Shown here: positions 11,327 to 22,745 of the stretch, piece by piece
Layout of the letters: each line of letters starts with the position of its first letter
How positions within the stretch are numbered: position 1 is the first letter of the stretch
Assembly: GCA_001972305.1 (NCBI GenBank)
Contig: BDDD01000557.1
Location: 124,001-188,000 of the forward strand
DNA length: 64,000 nucleotides
Origin: Cephalotus follicularis
Taxonomy: Eukaryota > Streptophyta > Magnoliopsida > Oxalidales > Cephalotaceae
Reading direction: 5' to 3'
Translations under genes and position numbers: made by a program
Notes under the pieces: generated by a model
Told to the model about the DNA's origin: nothing
Database searches by the model: none
Seen by the model: only the letters and a program-made list of their open reading frames with translations

Positions 11327-12275
11327 TTCTGGCATTCTTACGAATTCCAGGTGCAATCATCAAAAAAGGGGATGCACAAAATCAACCCAAACTCAGTTCA
11401 ATTCAACATGCAATCAAGTATTGACCATCACTACACATTATACATGTTATATGTTCAAAAACATGTCAAAAACCCCTACCCCAATCGCTATCCCGAAATC
11501 AATTGGAATTGATTTCTCTCTTTATGTCCAATGTTCTTCACCCTTCTTCAATATTCCAAAATTGCAGAATTAATCTACATAATTGCATGTTTACAGGTTT
11601 TAGATACGAATCCAGTGCGTTAAGCTAGTTATCTAACCATGACAACATCAAGGAATTGAATCAGAAGCTTATCATTAGTTCTATGTCTCATCTCCATGTA
11701 CAATTTTAATAAATCACGTTCTAACTCCTAGGTTTCCTCTATAATTGTTTGTTAACAGAGAATATGTATAGCTAATCATCAAAAATGATACATCCCTACA
11801 ACCTTAACTATATCAAGGAACTCGGATTAGTAACTTACCAACTTCCAGGTGATGATCCAATTTCAATTCTTTTGAACTTTAAGCTCCTTCAACCTCTAGC
11901 AATCTTCCAACAATTGTCCAGGTTGTCTCTCAATCTCTCAGTGTTTTCTAACACTCTCATCCAATCTCTCACAGTTGGTATAAAAAGGTCAAAAGCGTGT
12001 CCTTCATTTTGCCAGATTCCTCCAACCGTCAAGCACATTTCTCTCTCCCTCATGCATGCACTCTTCCTTTTGTTCTTTTCTTTGTTTTCTGGCAGGTTGC
12101 AGGTTGCAGGCTTTTAGGTCACATGCAAGGCTTTATCCTTGCATGTTACCTAGCTGGTGAAGGCTTTTTTATTGCATGGCTAACACGTCTATGGACACAT
12201 GCCCATGTAACCATTATTTAAACTCTGTCATTCCATTCCAACTGACACATATCTTTGCGCTAGAACACGTCTAAA

Positions 12276-12428
12276 GCGTCGTCGGTTTTATCGTGGGCGT
12301 CAACACTTATACGCCTTTAAGCGTCGATGCTGGGCGTTTAAAGGTCTACGGTTTGGCGCCTTAACTCAGCCTTCAACTGTGCGTTCTGTGCACGTGTCTG
12401 GGCTTAAAGCGTCAACGGTATGACTTTA
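12276..12428 (-). repeat. Phased GTCGAC box array 2, G2 3' LTR
   Basis: gcgtcgtcgg and gcgtcaacac are 21 bp apart; gcgtcgatgc, aggtctacgg and gcgtcaacgg follow. This lies near the outer end of the same LTR, almost 1 kb from array 1. Confidence 0.8.
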
Positions 12429-12583
12429 GGCGTAGCACCATAAGTTTATTTCTTTAGTTTTCCCTCTAAGAATTTTATTCCAACTTCGTTCTATTTTAAA
12501 AGGTAACCATCATAACATCTCAAAAAGTACATTTTATTCATCGTTGGGTACAAAATACATGAATGGAAATTGCGGTTATTACA

Positions 12584-12602
12584 TTCCCCCCTCCTTAAAG
12601 AA
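12584..12602 (-). promoter_or_regulatory. G2 polypurine tract
   Basis: On the minus strand a purine run (ctttaaggaggggggaa) follows the TTTGAGGACGAATTTTC motif and ends exactly at the 3' LTR. Confidence 0.85.
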
Positions 12603-12624
12603 AATTCGTCCTCAAATTTAGCCT

Positions 12625-15600
12625 TTACATTCCGAACAAGTGGGGAAATGTCTCTATCATTTCATCCTCACGCTCCCACGTAGCTTCCTCTGCTCCGTGA
12701 AAACGCCACAGTACTTTTACCATAGGAATAGTCTTATTCCTCAGCACCTTCTCCATTCGATCCACTATCCTCGTCGGCCTCTCTTCATAAGACAATCTAG
12801 GACTGATGAATCCAGGGTCGTAGCTCAATATGTGAGATGGATCGGGTACGTATTTCCATAACATGGAAACATGAAATATGTTATGCACATCCGACAGACT
12901 AGGAGGTAGTGCAATCTGATATGCTACATCCCCCACTCTTTCCAGTATCTCATAAGGTCCAATATACCTCAGAGCCAACTTCCCTTTGAGGCCAAAACGG
13001 TGTATCCCTTTCGAAGGCGAGATCTTCAGGAAAACATGATCCCCCTTCTCAAACTCTAGCTTCCTCCTCTTGCTATCGGCGTAACTCTTCTGCCGACTTT
13101 GTGCAGCTAGCAGTCTCTTCTTGATGATTTCCACTTTATTGGTCGTCTCTTGAACCAAGTCCGGTCCCAGTACTTGTCTCTCACCTACCTCGTCCCAACA
13201 AATAGGTGATCTGCACTTTCTCCCATACAAATCTTCATCGGGAGCCATTCCAATGCTGGTGTGAAAACTGTTGTTGTAGGAGAACTCAATCAACGCCAGA
13301 TGATCCTCCCAACTCCCAACAAAATCAATCATGCAAGCCCGTAGCATATCCTCCAGAGTATGAATAGTATGCTTGGACTGTTCGTCAGTCTGTGGGTGGA
13401 ATGCAGTGCTAAAGTTCAAGGTTGTTCCCATTGCTGCTTGGAACTTCTTCCAGAACCTTGAAGTAAATCTAGCATCACGGTCACAAACAATACTGACCGG
13501 CACCCTATGCAATCTCACTATCTCCCAGATATACAATCGAGAAAGCTTCTCCATAGAATACGTCATATTCATCGGAAGGAAGTGAGCAGACTTAGTGAGT
13601 CTGTCCACTACTACCCACACTGCTTCATGCTGATTCTGTGACCTCGGTAATCCTGATACGAAGTCCATGGTCACATGCTCCCATTTCCATTCAACCACTG
13701 GTAACGATTGTAGCAGTCCCGCAGGTCTCTGATGTTCAGCCTTCACTCTCTGGCAGGTCAAACATCTCGCTACATATTCAGCAATCTCTCTTTTCATACC
13801 ACTCCACCAGTAGTTCTTTTTCAGGTTGTGCCACATCTTGGAACTTCCCGGGTGAACACTGTATTTTGACTTGTGGGCTTGTTGCAGTAGCTCATTCTTG
13901 ATGCTCTCGTCATCCGGAACACATATCCTTCCTCGGAACCTCAGTATGCCATCAGTATGAATGGAGAACTCAGAATCAGAGTCTAGGTTCTCAAGAATAC
14001 TCCATAACTCAAAATCACTGTACTGAGCAGTCAGAATACGTTCCAGAAGTTCCGGTTGTGCTCTCAGGTTTGCCACAATAACTCCACGGGAAACCACGAA
14101 CGGATTCTATCTCTGAAATTCCTCCAATAGCTTCTAATGTGAGAGAATTGCTCCAGCAATCATTTCCTTATGGCTCAGTGCATCAGCCACTACATTCGCC
14201 TTTCCCGGCTGGTATTGAATGTTGCAGTTGTAATCGTTAAAGAATTCCACCTATCGTCTCTGTCTCATGTTGAGCTCCTTCTGGGAAAACAAATATTTTA
14301 AACTCTTATGGTCAGTAAAGATCTCAAATTGAGCACCATAGAGGTAGTGCCTCCATTTCTGCAAAGCAAACACTATGGCTGCCAACTCAAGATCGTGTAC
14401 GGGATAATTTTCCTTGTACGGCTTTAACTACCTTGACGCGTATGCAATCACCCTACCATGTTGCATAAGAACGCATCCCAACCCCGTCCTAGAACCATCA
14501 GTATAGACAGTAAAACCCTCATTGCCTTCCGGTAACGCCAACACCGGAGCCGAAATCAACCGACTCTTCAACTCTTGGAAACTTGCCTCGCAAGCATCAT
14601 CCCACACAAAACTTGACTTCTTCTGAGTCAACTGTGTCAAAGGTGCAGCAAGCTTTGAAAACCCTTTGATGAACCTTCGGTAGTAACCAGCCAATCCCAA
14701 GAAACTACGAACCTCAGTAACGTTTCTCGGTTGGGGCCAATCAACAATACTCTCTATCTTCGAAGGATCCACTGACAATCCTTCACTCAACACAATGTGA
14801 CCTAGGAAGGTCACATGATCCAGCCAAAATTCGCACTTGCTGAATTTGGCGTATAATTGTTCCTTCCGTAGTGTCTGCAATACAATTCTCAAGTGCTGCA
14901 TATGTTCCTCAATGCTCTTCGAATAAATCAGGATGTTGTCTAGGAATATAATGACAAACTGGTCAAGATAGGGTTGGAACACTTTGTTCATCAGACACAT
15001 AAAGGCTGCAGGAGCATTTGTCAAACCAAACGGCAGTATCAGGAATTCGTAATGCCCATATCTGGTTCGAAATGCGGTCTTCTCCACATCACCCTCTCTG
15101 ATCCTCAACTGATGATAACCTGTTCTCAGGTCAAGTTTGGAGAATACAGTAGAGCCTTGCAATTGGTCGAACAACTCCTCAATATGTGGCAGAGGATACT
15201 TGTTCTTCACCGTTACTTGATTTAGTAGCCTATAATCAATGCATAACCGCAACGATCCATCCTTCTTATTCACAAACAGAAACGGTGCTCCCCAAGGTGA
15301 TACACTCGGCCTGATGAAGCCCTTATCAAGGTAATCCTGTAATTGAATCTTCAACTCCTTTAGTTCAGCAGGAGCCATTCGGTACGGTGCTTTAGATATA
15401 GGAGTAGTTCCAGGCAATAGTTCAATGCTGAACTCTATATCTCTCTCCGGTGGCAACGATGTGAGTTCATCTGAAAATACATCAGGAAATTCATATACAA
15501 CAGGCACTTGTTCAATACTAGGCGTACCTTTCGTATGATCAATCACATACGCCAAATAGCCCTCGCATCCTTGCTTGAGATACTTCTGTGCTCGAGTATA

Positions 15601-15993
15601 TGAAATGATCAGAGCAGAAACATTCTTCTCCCCGATAAACTTGCACTCAGTCCCATCTTGAAGGTAAAATGTCATCATCTTATTGTAGCAATCAACACAA
15701 GCATGATGAGCATACAACCAGTCTATTCCCAAGATTACATCGAAATCCCGGATAGGTAATACTATCAAGTCAGCAGATAACTGAATCCCAGCTACCATGA
15801 TCTCACAATCTTTCATTACAGTGTCAGATAGAAGACAAGTACCTGTAGGAGTACTCACCTCCAATACATAAGGCAGTCTAGAAGTAACACCATGCAAGTT
15901 GCAAGCAAATTCAGATGCAATAAATGAATGTGTCGCACCAGGGTCAATCAATACATGAGCTAGTATGCCAGATATATAGATAGTACCTCCCAC
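12625..15993 (-). pseudogene. G2 pol: PR-RT-RH-INT-chromodomain
   Basis: On the minus strand. Protease is at about 15640-15990 ([24 protein letters not shown]). Reverse transcriptase is at about 14870-15420 ([37 protein letters not shown]). RNase H is at about 14200-14600 ([16 protein letters not shown]). Integrase is at about 13200-13990, with zinc finger (VHPGSSKMWHNL...CLTCQRVKAEH) and catalytic segments (VTMDFVSGLPRS, VCDRDARFTSRFWK). The chromodomain is at 12630-12830 (MVKVLWRFHGAEEATWE). Two long stretches are still open, so it has few breaks compared with G1. It is closely related to G1 pol but clearly a different family. Confidence 0.9.
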
Positions 15994-16059
15994 AACAGTA
16001 GTAGATTATGGCACATTATCTTTAGATAAGGTGTAGACCCTACCTTTCACAATCCCTTT

Positions 16060-16222
16060 CCCGGTATCCTTCGCGGTTGAGCAGCCGCAACACTACCACT
16101 TGCACCAGCACTTCCCTGTTGGCCACGTGCTTGATCCCTCATCATAGGACAACTGTTCAGCATATGTTCTTGTGAACCACACCTCAAGCATTTCCCCATC
16201 TTTTTCCAGCACTCAGTCTCAT
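16060..16222 (-). pseudogene. G2 gag remnant (nucleocapsid knuckle)
   Basis: Only the C-terminal end of gag remains, with one CCHC knuckle, CLRCGSQEHMLNSC, and a Gln/Ala/Gly-rich tail leading into protease. The rest of gag is missing; at about 16222 the sequence passes straight into the middle of the 5' LTR. Confidence 0.8.
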
Positions 16223-16388
16223 TTTATGCTCAAAGCATTAAGTTGGTAAAATCCTTGGATATATATATAACAGTAGTAATTTCATTAAATAATAGTAACA
16301 ATAGTTACATTATAGCAGATCAAGGATAATTGCAACCACAATCAAGTCAATCAATCAATCTGAAAATTTCTATAATTACTGTTCTAAA

Positions 16389-16535
16389 GCGTCGACAGTT
16401 TCTGTGTAAGCGTCGACGGTTGTTATCTAAGAGTTGATACTACACGCATGATCAAAGCTTAAGCGTCGACATTCTAAGCCTTAACAGGCGTTTCCCATAC
16501 CAAAGCGTCGACGTTCTTAACTTAAGCGTCGGCAA
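16389..16535 (-). repeat. Phased GTCGAC box array 1, G2 5' LTR
   Basis: Counterpart of 11180-11326 with the same 21-bp steps. Confidence 0.85.
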
Positions 16536-17487
16536 TTCTGGCGTTCTTACGAATTCCAGGTGCAATCATCAAAATAGGGGATGCACAAAATCAACCCAAA
16601 CTCAGTTCAATTCAACATGCAATCAAGTATTGACCATCACTACACATTATACATGTTATATGTTCAAAAACATGTCAAAAACCCCTACCTCAATCGCTAT
16701 CCCGAAATCAATTGGAATTGATTTCTCTCTTTATGTCCAATGTTCTTCACCCTCCTTCAATCTTCCAAAATTGTAGAATTAATCTACATAATTGCATGTT
16801 TACAGGTTTTAGATACGAATCCAGTGCGTTAAGCTAGTTATCTAACCATGACAACATCAAGGAATTGAATCAGAAGCTTATCATTAGTTCTATGTCTCAT
16901 CTCTCATGTACAATTTTAATAAATCACATTCTAACTTCCAGGTTTCCTCTATAATTGTTTGTTAACAAAGAATATGTATAGCTAATCATAAAAAATGATA
17001 CATCCCTACAACCTTAACTATATCAAGGAACTCGGATTAGTAACTTACCAACTTCCAGGTGATGATCCAAGTTCAATTCTTCTGAACTTTAAGCTCCTTC
17101 AACCTCTAGCAATCTTCCAACAATTGTCTAGGTTGTCTCTCAATCACTCAGTGTTTTCTAACACTCTCATCCAATCTCTCACAGTTGGTATAAAAAGGTC
17201 AAAAGTGTGTCCTTCATTTCGCCAGATTCCTCCAACCTTCAAGCACATTTCTCTCTCCCTCATACATGCACTCTTCCTTTTGTTCTTTTCTTCGTTTTCT
17301 GGCAGGTTGCATGTTGCAGGCTTTTAGGTCAGATGCAAGGCTTTATCCTTGCATGTTACCCAACTGGTGAAGGCTTTTTTTTTTTGCATGGCCAACACGT
17401 CTATGGACACATGCCCATGTTACCATCATTTAAACTTTGTCATTCCATTCCAACTGACACATATCTTTGCGCCAGAACACGTCTAAA

Positions 17488-17651
17488 GCGTCGCCGGTTT
17501 TATCGTGGGCGTCGACGCTTATACGCCTTTAAGCGTCGATGCTGGGCGTTTAAAGGTCGACGGTTTGGCGCCTTAACTCAGCCTTCAACTGTGCGTTCTG
17601 TGTACGTGTTTGGGCTTAAAGCGTCGACGGTATGACTTTAGGCGTCGGCGG
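17488..17651 (-). repeat. Phased GTCGAC box array 2, G2 5' LTR
   Basis: Counterpart of 12276-12428, less worn: gcgtcgccgg, gcgtcgacgc, gcgtcgatgc, aggtcgacgg, then gcgtcgacgg with gcgtcggcgg 21 bp after it. Confidence 0.85.
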
Positions 17652-17982
17652 TTTAGCACCATAAATTTATTTCTTTAGTTTTCCCTCTAAGAATTTTATT
17701 CCAACTTCGTTCTATTCAAAAAGGTAACCAACATAACATGTCAAAAAGTACATTTTATTCATCGTTGGGTACAAAATATATGAATGGAAATTGCGGTTAT
17801 TACATAAGTATTGGGCGTCGACGGTTATGCTACTGGTTGGAAAATATCATAATTTAAAGCATACAAATTGAAAACTAGTCTAAGCAAACAAATAAACTAA
17901 CTGAATTATATAAGAGAAAAAGCGGTTTCGTGGTATAGAAACTCACCATAGATTATATTGAACAATTCACTTACTTGATTGC

Positions 17983-18498
17983 TCAAACCTTGATAACAAT
18001 AACTAAATCTTTTCTAGAAAGTTTGGCAAGGACATCCATGCTAGCATGGCCTAACCTTCTATGCCAAAGCCATTTATCATTTGTATTTGCATTAAAACAA
18101 ACATCTTTTGAAAACATTTCTTTTAAATAAACTACATACACATTGCCTTGTCTATGACCAACAAACTTTACAATATTGGTGCTAGAATCCATAATGTGAC
18201 AAAGTGAGGACTCAAAATTAACTTTGTATCCTTTATCACATAATTGACTCACACTAAGTAAGTTATGCTTAAGGCCTACAACATAAGACACATTTTCAAT
18301 TAAGGTAGAGAAATTGTTACCAATTGAACCAATGCCACAAATCTTGGCCTTGTTGTTATCCCCGAAGGTGACCTTTCCTCCATCAACTTCTTTAAGATCG
18401 ATGAAGAGGCTTTTGTCACCCATCATGTGCTTAGAGCACCCGCTATCCACATACCACGGTTGCTCCTCGTTGTGGTTTGCCCGCAAGCATTGTTCCAC
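17983..18498 (-). pseudogene. Copia A protease and GAG-pre-integrase segment
   Basis: It carries the Copia protease motif WYVDSGCSKHMMGDKSLF and then LLSVSQLCDKGYKVNF. The GAG-pre-integrase finger motif WLWHRRLGHASMDVLAKLSRKDLV follows, where the element is cut off. These are the usual markers of the Sirevirus side of Copia. The last few residues of the open stretch belong to the flanking X LTR. Confidence 0.85.
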
Positions 18499-20233
18499 CT
18501 ACAAAAACATTAAAGGAATTTGATCTTGGTACCCATTGTTTATTGGGTCCTTTAATGTTACTTTTAACACTAATAGTTCCCTTGGGAACCCATACTTGTC
18601 TAAAAGTAATTGCATCATAATAAGGTGATGGTCTAGTGTGTGAGTGATGTGAATGTGCAATTCTTCTAAAACATTTATTTCTAGTATGTCCCAATTTATT
18701 ACAATAGGTGCAATGAGGTCTTTTTCTAGCCTTTTTCAATTTAGCCTTAACCTCTAAAGGGGCATAACATATTCCGGTCTTATCTAGGTATGACCTTTGA
18801 CTACCTAGCATTTCTTCTAACTTTTTACTACCTAATGTGAATTTATTAAAAGACTTCTGTAAATTCACATTCTTTTCTCTTAGGGTCTCTACTTCCTTTT
18901 CTAAGGTAGTGTCATTAGGTGAAGTAGGTTTAGCTATGTCATTTTCCTTTTTAGCTAATTCATGTTCTAACATAGCAATGTCTCTTTTCAAATGCTCATT
19001 TTCAATAACTAGTAATTCCCTTTCCTTTTCTATACTAGTCATATTTTTCTTAAGTGAAGAGCATTGTGAACATTTTTTCTTAAACTCTACAAGCAATTCA
19101 TCAAATGCAAATTGCAATTCACCAAAGGTGTAAAAGTCACCTACCTCATTTTCGCTATCCTCGTCATCGTCACTCAATGCCATAAAGCATAGGTTTGCCA
19201 CTTGCTCGGTGACTTCTTCATCGGATGATTCATCATCACTTAGGTGCCAAGCCTTGAGCGCTTTCTTCTTGAATAGCTTCTTTTTCTTCAATTGTGGGCA
19301 ATCAACTTTGATGTGCCCCGGTTTGTTGCATTCGAAGCATGTAGGAGGATCCATTTTGCTTCCCTCTCCTTTGTTGAAGTTTTTCTTTTGGAATCTTCTT
19401 GCTTTGTTCATCTTTGCAAATTTTGTGAACCGTTTTGCAAAGAGAACATAATCCTCTTCTTCTAGCTCCTCCTCACTTGATACTTCTTCCTTGTGAGTTC
19501 TCTTGAGGGCAATGTCTTTTCTTCTTTCCTCTTGTGGCTTTGTCTCCACAAGTTTTGTCGATTTCTTGTTCAACTTAACCTCATGAGTCATGAGGGAACC
19601 AAGCAATTCTTCAATCTCCATAGTCTTCAAATCTTTAGATTCTTCGATTGCCGTCACTTTGGGTTCCCATTCATCGTTGAGGCACCCTAGCAATTTCCTC
19701 ACTAATTCATCCTATCCAAATACCTTACCAAGACCAAGCAAACCATTAGTAATATCAAGCAACCGACTATACAAATTCTTAATAGATTCATTCGGTTGCA
19801 TTTTGAACAATTCATAATCTCTATTTAGCAAGGCAAGTTTGGCATTCTTAACTTGCTCGGTACCCTCGTGGGTGAGAATGAGCAATTTCCACACCTCATG
19901 TGCGGAAGTACATCTCCTAACGAGATTATATTCGGTCTTGTCTAAGGCTACAAGTAATATGTTCAAGGCCTTGTTATCTATAGTTAATTTTCTAAAGTCC
20001 TCTTTATCCCATTCGTCTTCCGGTTTGGAAACGAGTTCATTTTTGTCATTGAGCTTCATAAGGGTGTGAGGACCATTTTTAACACTAAGCCAATTCCTAA
20101 AGTCTCTAGACTTAAGGTATATCTCCATACGGCTTTTCCAATAAGGAAAATCGTCACCACTAAAGAATGGGACCTTAAATTCGGAGACGTCGTCATTGTG
20201 TCGGGATTGGTTGTTCATGCTAGTAGAGGCCAT
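18443..20233 (-). pseudogene. Copia A gag
   Basis: The N-terminal part (19712-20233) has the UBN2-type Copia gag fold markers FPYWKSRMEIYLKSRDF and HEVWKLLILTHEGTEQVKNAK. The middle has the KVTAIEE...LLGSLMTHE segment. A nucleocapsid knuckle CFECNKPGHIKVDC follows, then a long acidic and coiled-coil-like region and a second CCHC motif (CTYCNKLGHTRNKC). Copies B and C have 3-4 copies of this second knuckle; Copia A has one. The copy is broken. Confidence 0.88.
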
Positions 20234-20276
20234 TGATCTAAACTCAAGATGTTAATCTTAATAAAGAGTTAACCCT

Positions 20277-20287
20277 CTCTGATACCA
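20277..20287 (-). promoter_or_regulatory. Copia A primer-binding site
   Basis: CTCTGATACCA on the plus strand is TGGTATCAGAG on the coding strand, complementary to initiator tRNA-Met. It sits next to the 5' LTR edge at 20290. Confidence 0.9.
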
Positions 20288-20289
20288 AT

Positions 20290-21557
20290 TGTTGGAAGTC
20301 TAGAGGGGGGGTTAATAGACTTATAAAAATTTATCTAGCAAATATACCACCAATAAAATTAATTACTCAAACACACAAAGCGGAAAGTAAAGAGTTTAGG
20401 GTTTAGAGATTGCAAACGAATATATAGTGGTTCGGTAAACCGCCTACGTCCCCTCCCCAAGGCCTCCCCTTGAGTATTCACTAGGTATGCCCCAATCCGG
20501 GCTTGGAACTCCAACCGAGCTCCAACACTTTCGCTCCAACCAAGCGAATTACAAATGTGCTCCAACCGAGCAATACAAGAGACAACCTCTCTTGTATGAG
20601 TGAAATAAGTTTTTAAGTGTTTACAAATTCGTATTGAATTTGTTTACAATGAAACACAACTCTAAACAAAGCTTGTAATAAATGTGGAATGTAAAGAACA
20701 AGGCTTTGTAATGTAAATGATTTGCTTTGAAATGATCTCTTTTGATTGTGTGAATGCTTGGTATTGTTCTTGAGATAGCTTGATAGAATGTGTAACTTGA
20801 AAGCTTGATCACTTGTGCAAGATGTCCAATTTTCCTCTTATAGTTGAGCCTCTAACGGATCTATTTTTAACTGTCTGATACAAATCCAGTCGGCTGGATT
20901 CTGACGGCAGTCAGCTGGTTTGATTGCGCGTTTATTTTAATATAGCCGTTGGGAGTGGGCAGTCGGCTGTATCATGTAGGCAGTCGGCTGGATGTCTGGG
21001 CAGTCGACTGATGCCCTGCTTCAGTCGGGTGTTGAGGCTAATTTGGAAGTTACAAAACCTACTGCCAGATTTTGCACAATTGAAGACAGTTGGCTGGACC
21101 CCTGTGGCAGTCGACTGGACCCCCTGGCAGTAGACTGTTCCCCTGCTATAGTCGGCTGGATTGGGTGTGAAATGATACAAAAGCTTCTGCCTGAAATGTA
21201 CCTCATGGCAGTCGACTAATGCCCTGTGACAGTAGACTGGAATTGCCTGGCAGTCGACTGGATTTGCCCGGCAGTCGACTGGTGTGCTATTTCTGCAGAT
21301 TCTGGGTTTTGGTTGAAGATGCAGTCGACTAACAACCTTTGGGAGTCGACTCCTAGCCTTGGCAGTCGACTGGATTTGGTCTCCAGTCGGCTGGAATTGC
21401 CTGTATCTGCATAAACACTCTTGGCACAACTTTGGACAAAGAATCAAGTGAGTAAATACATTTACAACTTAAAGAATTATGCATCCAAGTAATTTACGTT
21501 TGTTAATCATCAAAATAACATGTGGTAAACATTTAATCGGGGTGGCAAAGGCCAACA
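20290..21557 (-). repeat. Copia A 5' LTR
   Basis: On the plus strand it runs from TGTTGGAAGTCTAGAGGGGG to GGCCAACA, about 1.27 kb, the form of Sirevirus LTRs (C-rich tract and CTTCCAACA before the primer site). tatagtggttcgg (20420-20435) is shared with the other Sirevirus-like LTRs in the window. The box array fills 20887-21393. Confidence 0.88.
20887..21393 (-). repeat. Phased CAGTCGACTG box array in Copia A LTR
   Basis: About 18-20 boxes of the palindrome CAGTCGACTG or its variants CAGTCGGCTG and CAGTAGACTG. Almost all steps are 20 or 21 bp; one run is cagtcgacta, cagtagactg, cagtcgactg, cagtcgactg at 21 bp each. The core GTCGAC is shared with the other arrays but the arms are CA/TG in place of GC/GC. 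Spacers are Gly-codon-like and C/G-rich but not conserved. Confidence 0.9.
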
Positions 21558-21725
21558 CAATGGCAGCTAGGTCGATACGGAGTGCGACTGTGATGACAAA
21601 TCATATGAGTAGTCATGTTAGGTCTATATGGAGTGTGGCAGCCTCGAAAAATCGTATGAGTAGACATGCTAGGTCTATGGAGAGTGTGTTCGGTGTGACA
21701 AACAGTATGAGCAGACTCTATTGAC
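21558..21725 (-). repeat. Minisatellite of X LTR (about 50-57 bp unit)
   Basis: Three to four degenerate units built from gtctactcatacg...cgtatagacctagcat (reverse strand), the same array as 58242-58416 in the solo X LTR. Confidence 0.75.
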
Positions 21726-22109
21726 CACATTGAAAACCATTCATTCAATAACGTTCTTATTCACCGACAAGATGTTTGTGGATTTTAATCAGACAGACAA
21801 AGTGTGTGTGAAGGCATGTAATTGAAGAACATATCAAAACTTCAAGAACTTTTATTAATGGAGTTGAAACAATATAATCTAATGGCTTGTTCTAACCTTA
21901 AAAACCTTTAAAAGTTAGCTACTAAACATTATAAATAAACTAAAAACTGAATTGAAGAATAAGAGAGAGCCAGAGGGTGGCTACACACTGTTTATGGCTG
22001 GCCTCTACACATATATATACCTACAAACTGATTAAAAACAGAAATAAAATAACCTAGTTACAAAACTCGGAAAAATTCTGAAAGTTTCCAATTTTGCTAC
22101 TGTCGTAAG

Positions 22110-22531
22110 CGTCGACGCTTAAGTATTGGACGTCGACACGTTCCCTGCTCCCTTGATGCTTTGAATGTTAAAGGCGCTAAGCGTCGACTCGTATCTTGCA
22201 TTATTAAGCTATTTTGAGTGTTAAGCGTCGACGCTTACAAGCAAGGCGTCGACGCTTAACTCGTGAAGGCAGGAGACGCTGACGCTTTTCTTATTGCACG
22301 TTAACGTTTAAGTTATTGTTTGATTTGTGCATTTTTGGCTTTGATGACTTGATCATGGCGTTGACACATAAACATTGAATTTCCAGCACGTTGACGCCAA
22401 ATGGATTGGTGTTGACGAAGATCATGAAACTGCAAACTTGTTCCAGCTTAAGTGCAAAGCGTCGACGCTTTCTTTGAAACCGTCAGCGCTTAAGAGTTCG
22501 GCGTCGACGGTTAAAGTTTAGGCGTCGACGC
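22110..22531 (-). repeat. Phased GTCGAC box array in the split X LTR
   Basis: It includes four box pairs at exactly 21 bp: 22110, the pair in ttaagcgtcgacgcttacaag, and the pairs near 22460 and 22501. It holds several perfect AAGCGTCGACGCTT palindromes, the cleanest in the window. Confidence 0.9.
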
Positions 22532-22745
22532 TTTGCTCTATTTTCTGCAGAATTTTGTCATTCTTCAAACTTTAATCTTCTTTTCTTCAATTCTTACTAA
22601 TTTGACTTGTATTTATGCACTTTGATCTTTTTGTCCTTGTACCTGAAAATCAAATAAACACAACTAAAGTAGTCCATTCCGAGCATAAAAATATAACAAA
22701 TAATTCCTTAAAAACAAATACATCAAATGATTTTTGTGTTAAAGA

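Larger units (their letters stand above)
10051..12583 (-). repeat. G2 3' LTR
   Basis: It starts TGTCACACCCCGCC and ends GGTTATTACA on the plus strand. Positions 11014-12583 match 16223-17804. It holds two box arrays. Confidence 0.92.
10051..17804 (-). mobile_element. G2: Ty3/Gypsy chromovirus, Tekay-like, inserted in X
   Basis: Bounded by TG (10051) and CA (17804) and flanked by the 5-bp duplication taagt (10046-10050 and 17805-17809). The left LTR is complete at 2.5 kb. The right (5') LTR keeps only its outer 1.58 kb, because a deletion ending near 16222 removed the primer site, most of gag and the inner LTR. Pol includes an integrase with chromodomain. It is a fossil, internally deleted and with a small number of breaks. 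It is younger than the X LTR it sits in. Confidence 0.92.
16223..17804 (-). repeat. G2 5' LTR, inner part missing
   Basis: It matches 11014-12583 of the 3' LTR closely. The outer end and the TSD are intact. About 0.96 kb of the side next to the primer site is absent. Confidence 0.9.
18001..21557 (-). mobile_element. Copia A: partial Sirevirus-like element inserted in X
   Basis: On the minus strand it has a 5' LTR, an initiator-Met primer site, gag, protease and the start of the integrase region, then stops near 18001 where X LTR sequence resumes. No reverse transcriptase, RNase H or 3' LTR is present. X reads attgttatcaagg beyond one edge and gccattgtg beyond the other, so a short attgt/acaat repeat may be what remains of the insertion duplication. 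It is a fossil, and only the 5' half survives. Confidence 0.85.
9787..22745 (-). mobile_element. X LTR (Tat/Athila-group), split by two later insertions
   Basis: Three pieces, 9787-10050, 17805-18000 and 21558-22745, read in order on the minus strand as one LTR. They match the solo LTR at 57355-58675 piece by piece: the start near ggaatggactac, the box array, the tctactcatac minisatellite, gaattgttcaat...ctatggtgagtttct, then gttcgacccgttactg and the end. The first interruption is G2, the second Copia A. The outer LTR edge is near 22745, where Tat gag sequence resumes. Confidence 0.8.

Noticed and set aside
11785-12117. 110-residue open frame, found again at 16995-17327
   Set aside because: Both lie in the two LTRs of G2, on the strand opposite to the element. 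The repetition is explained by LTR identity.
20887-21393. CRISPR-like look of short repeats with unique spacers
   Set aside because: Eukaryotic LTR context, boxes of only 10 bp, spacers of about 11 bp, no cas genes. The resemblance is superficial.
20932-21447. 171-residue minus-strand frame rich in DCR/SRL repeats
   Set aside because: It is the Copia A box array read in one frame; there is no domain and the period is 7 residues because the DNA period is 21 bp.
22110-22531. Box array as a microRNA or hairpin precursor
   Set aside because: Each palindrome is only 10-16 bp and the spacers do not pair, so no long hairpin is expected.
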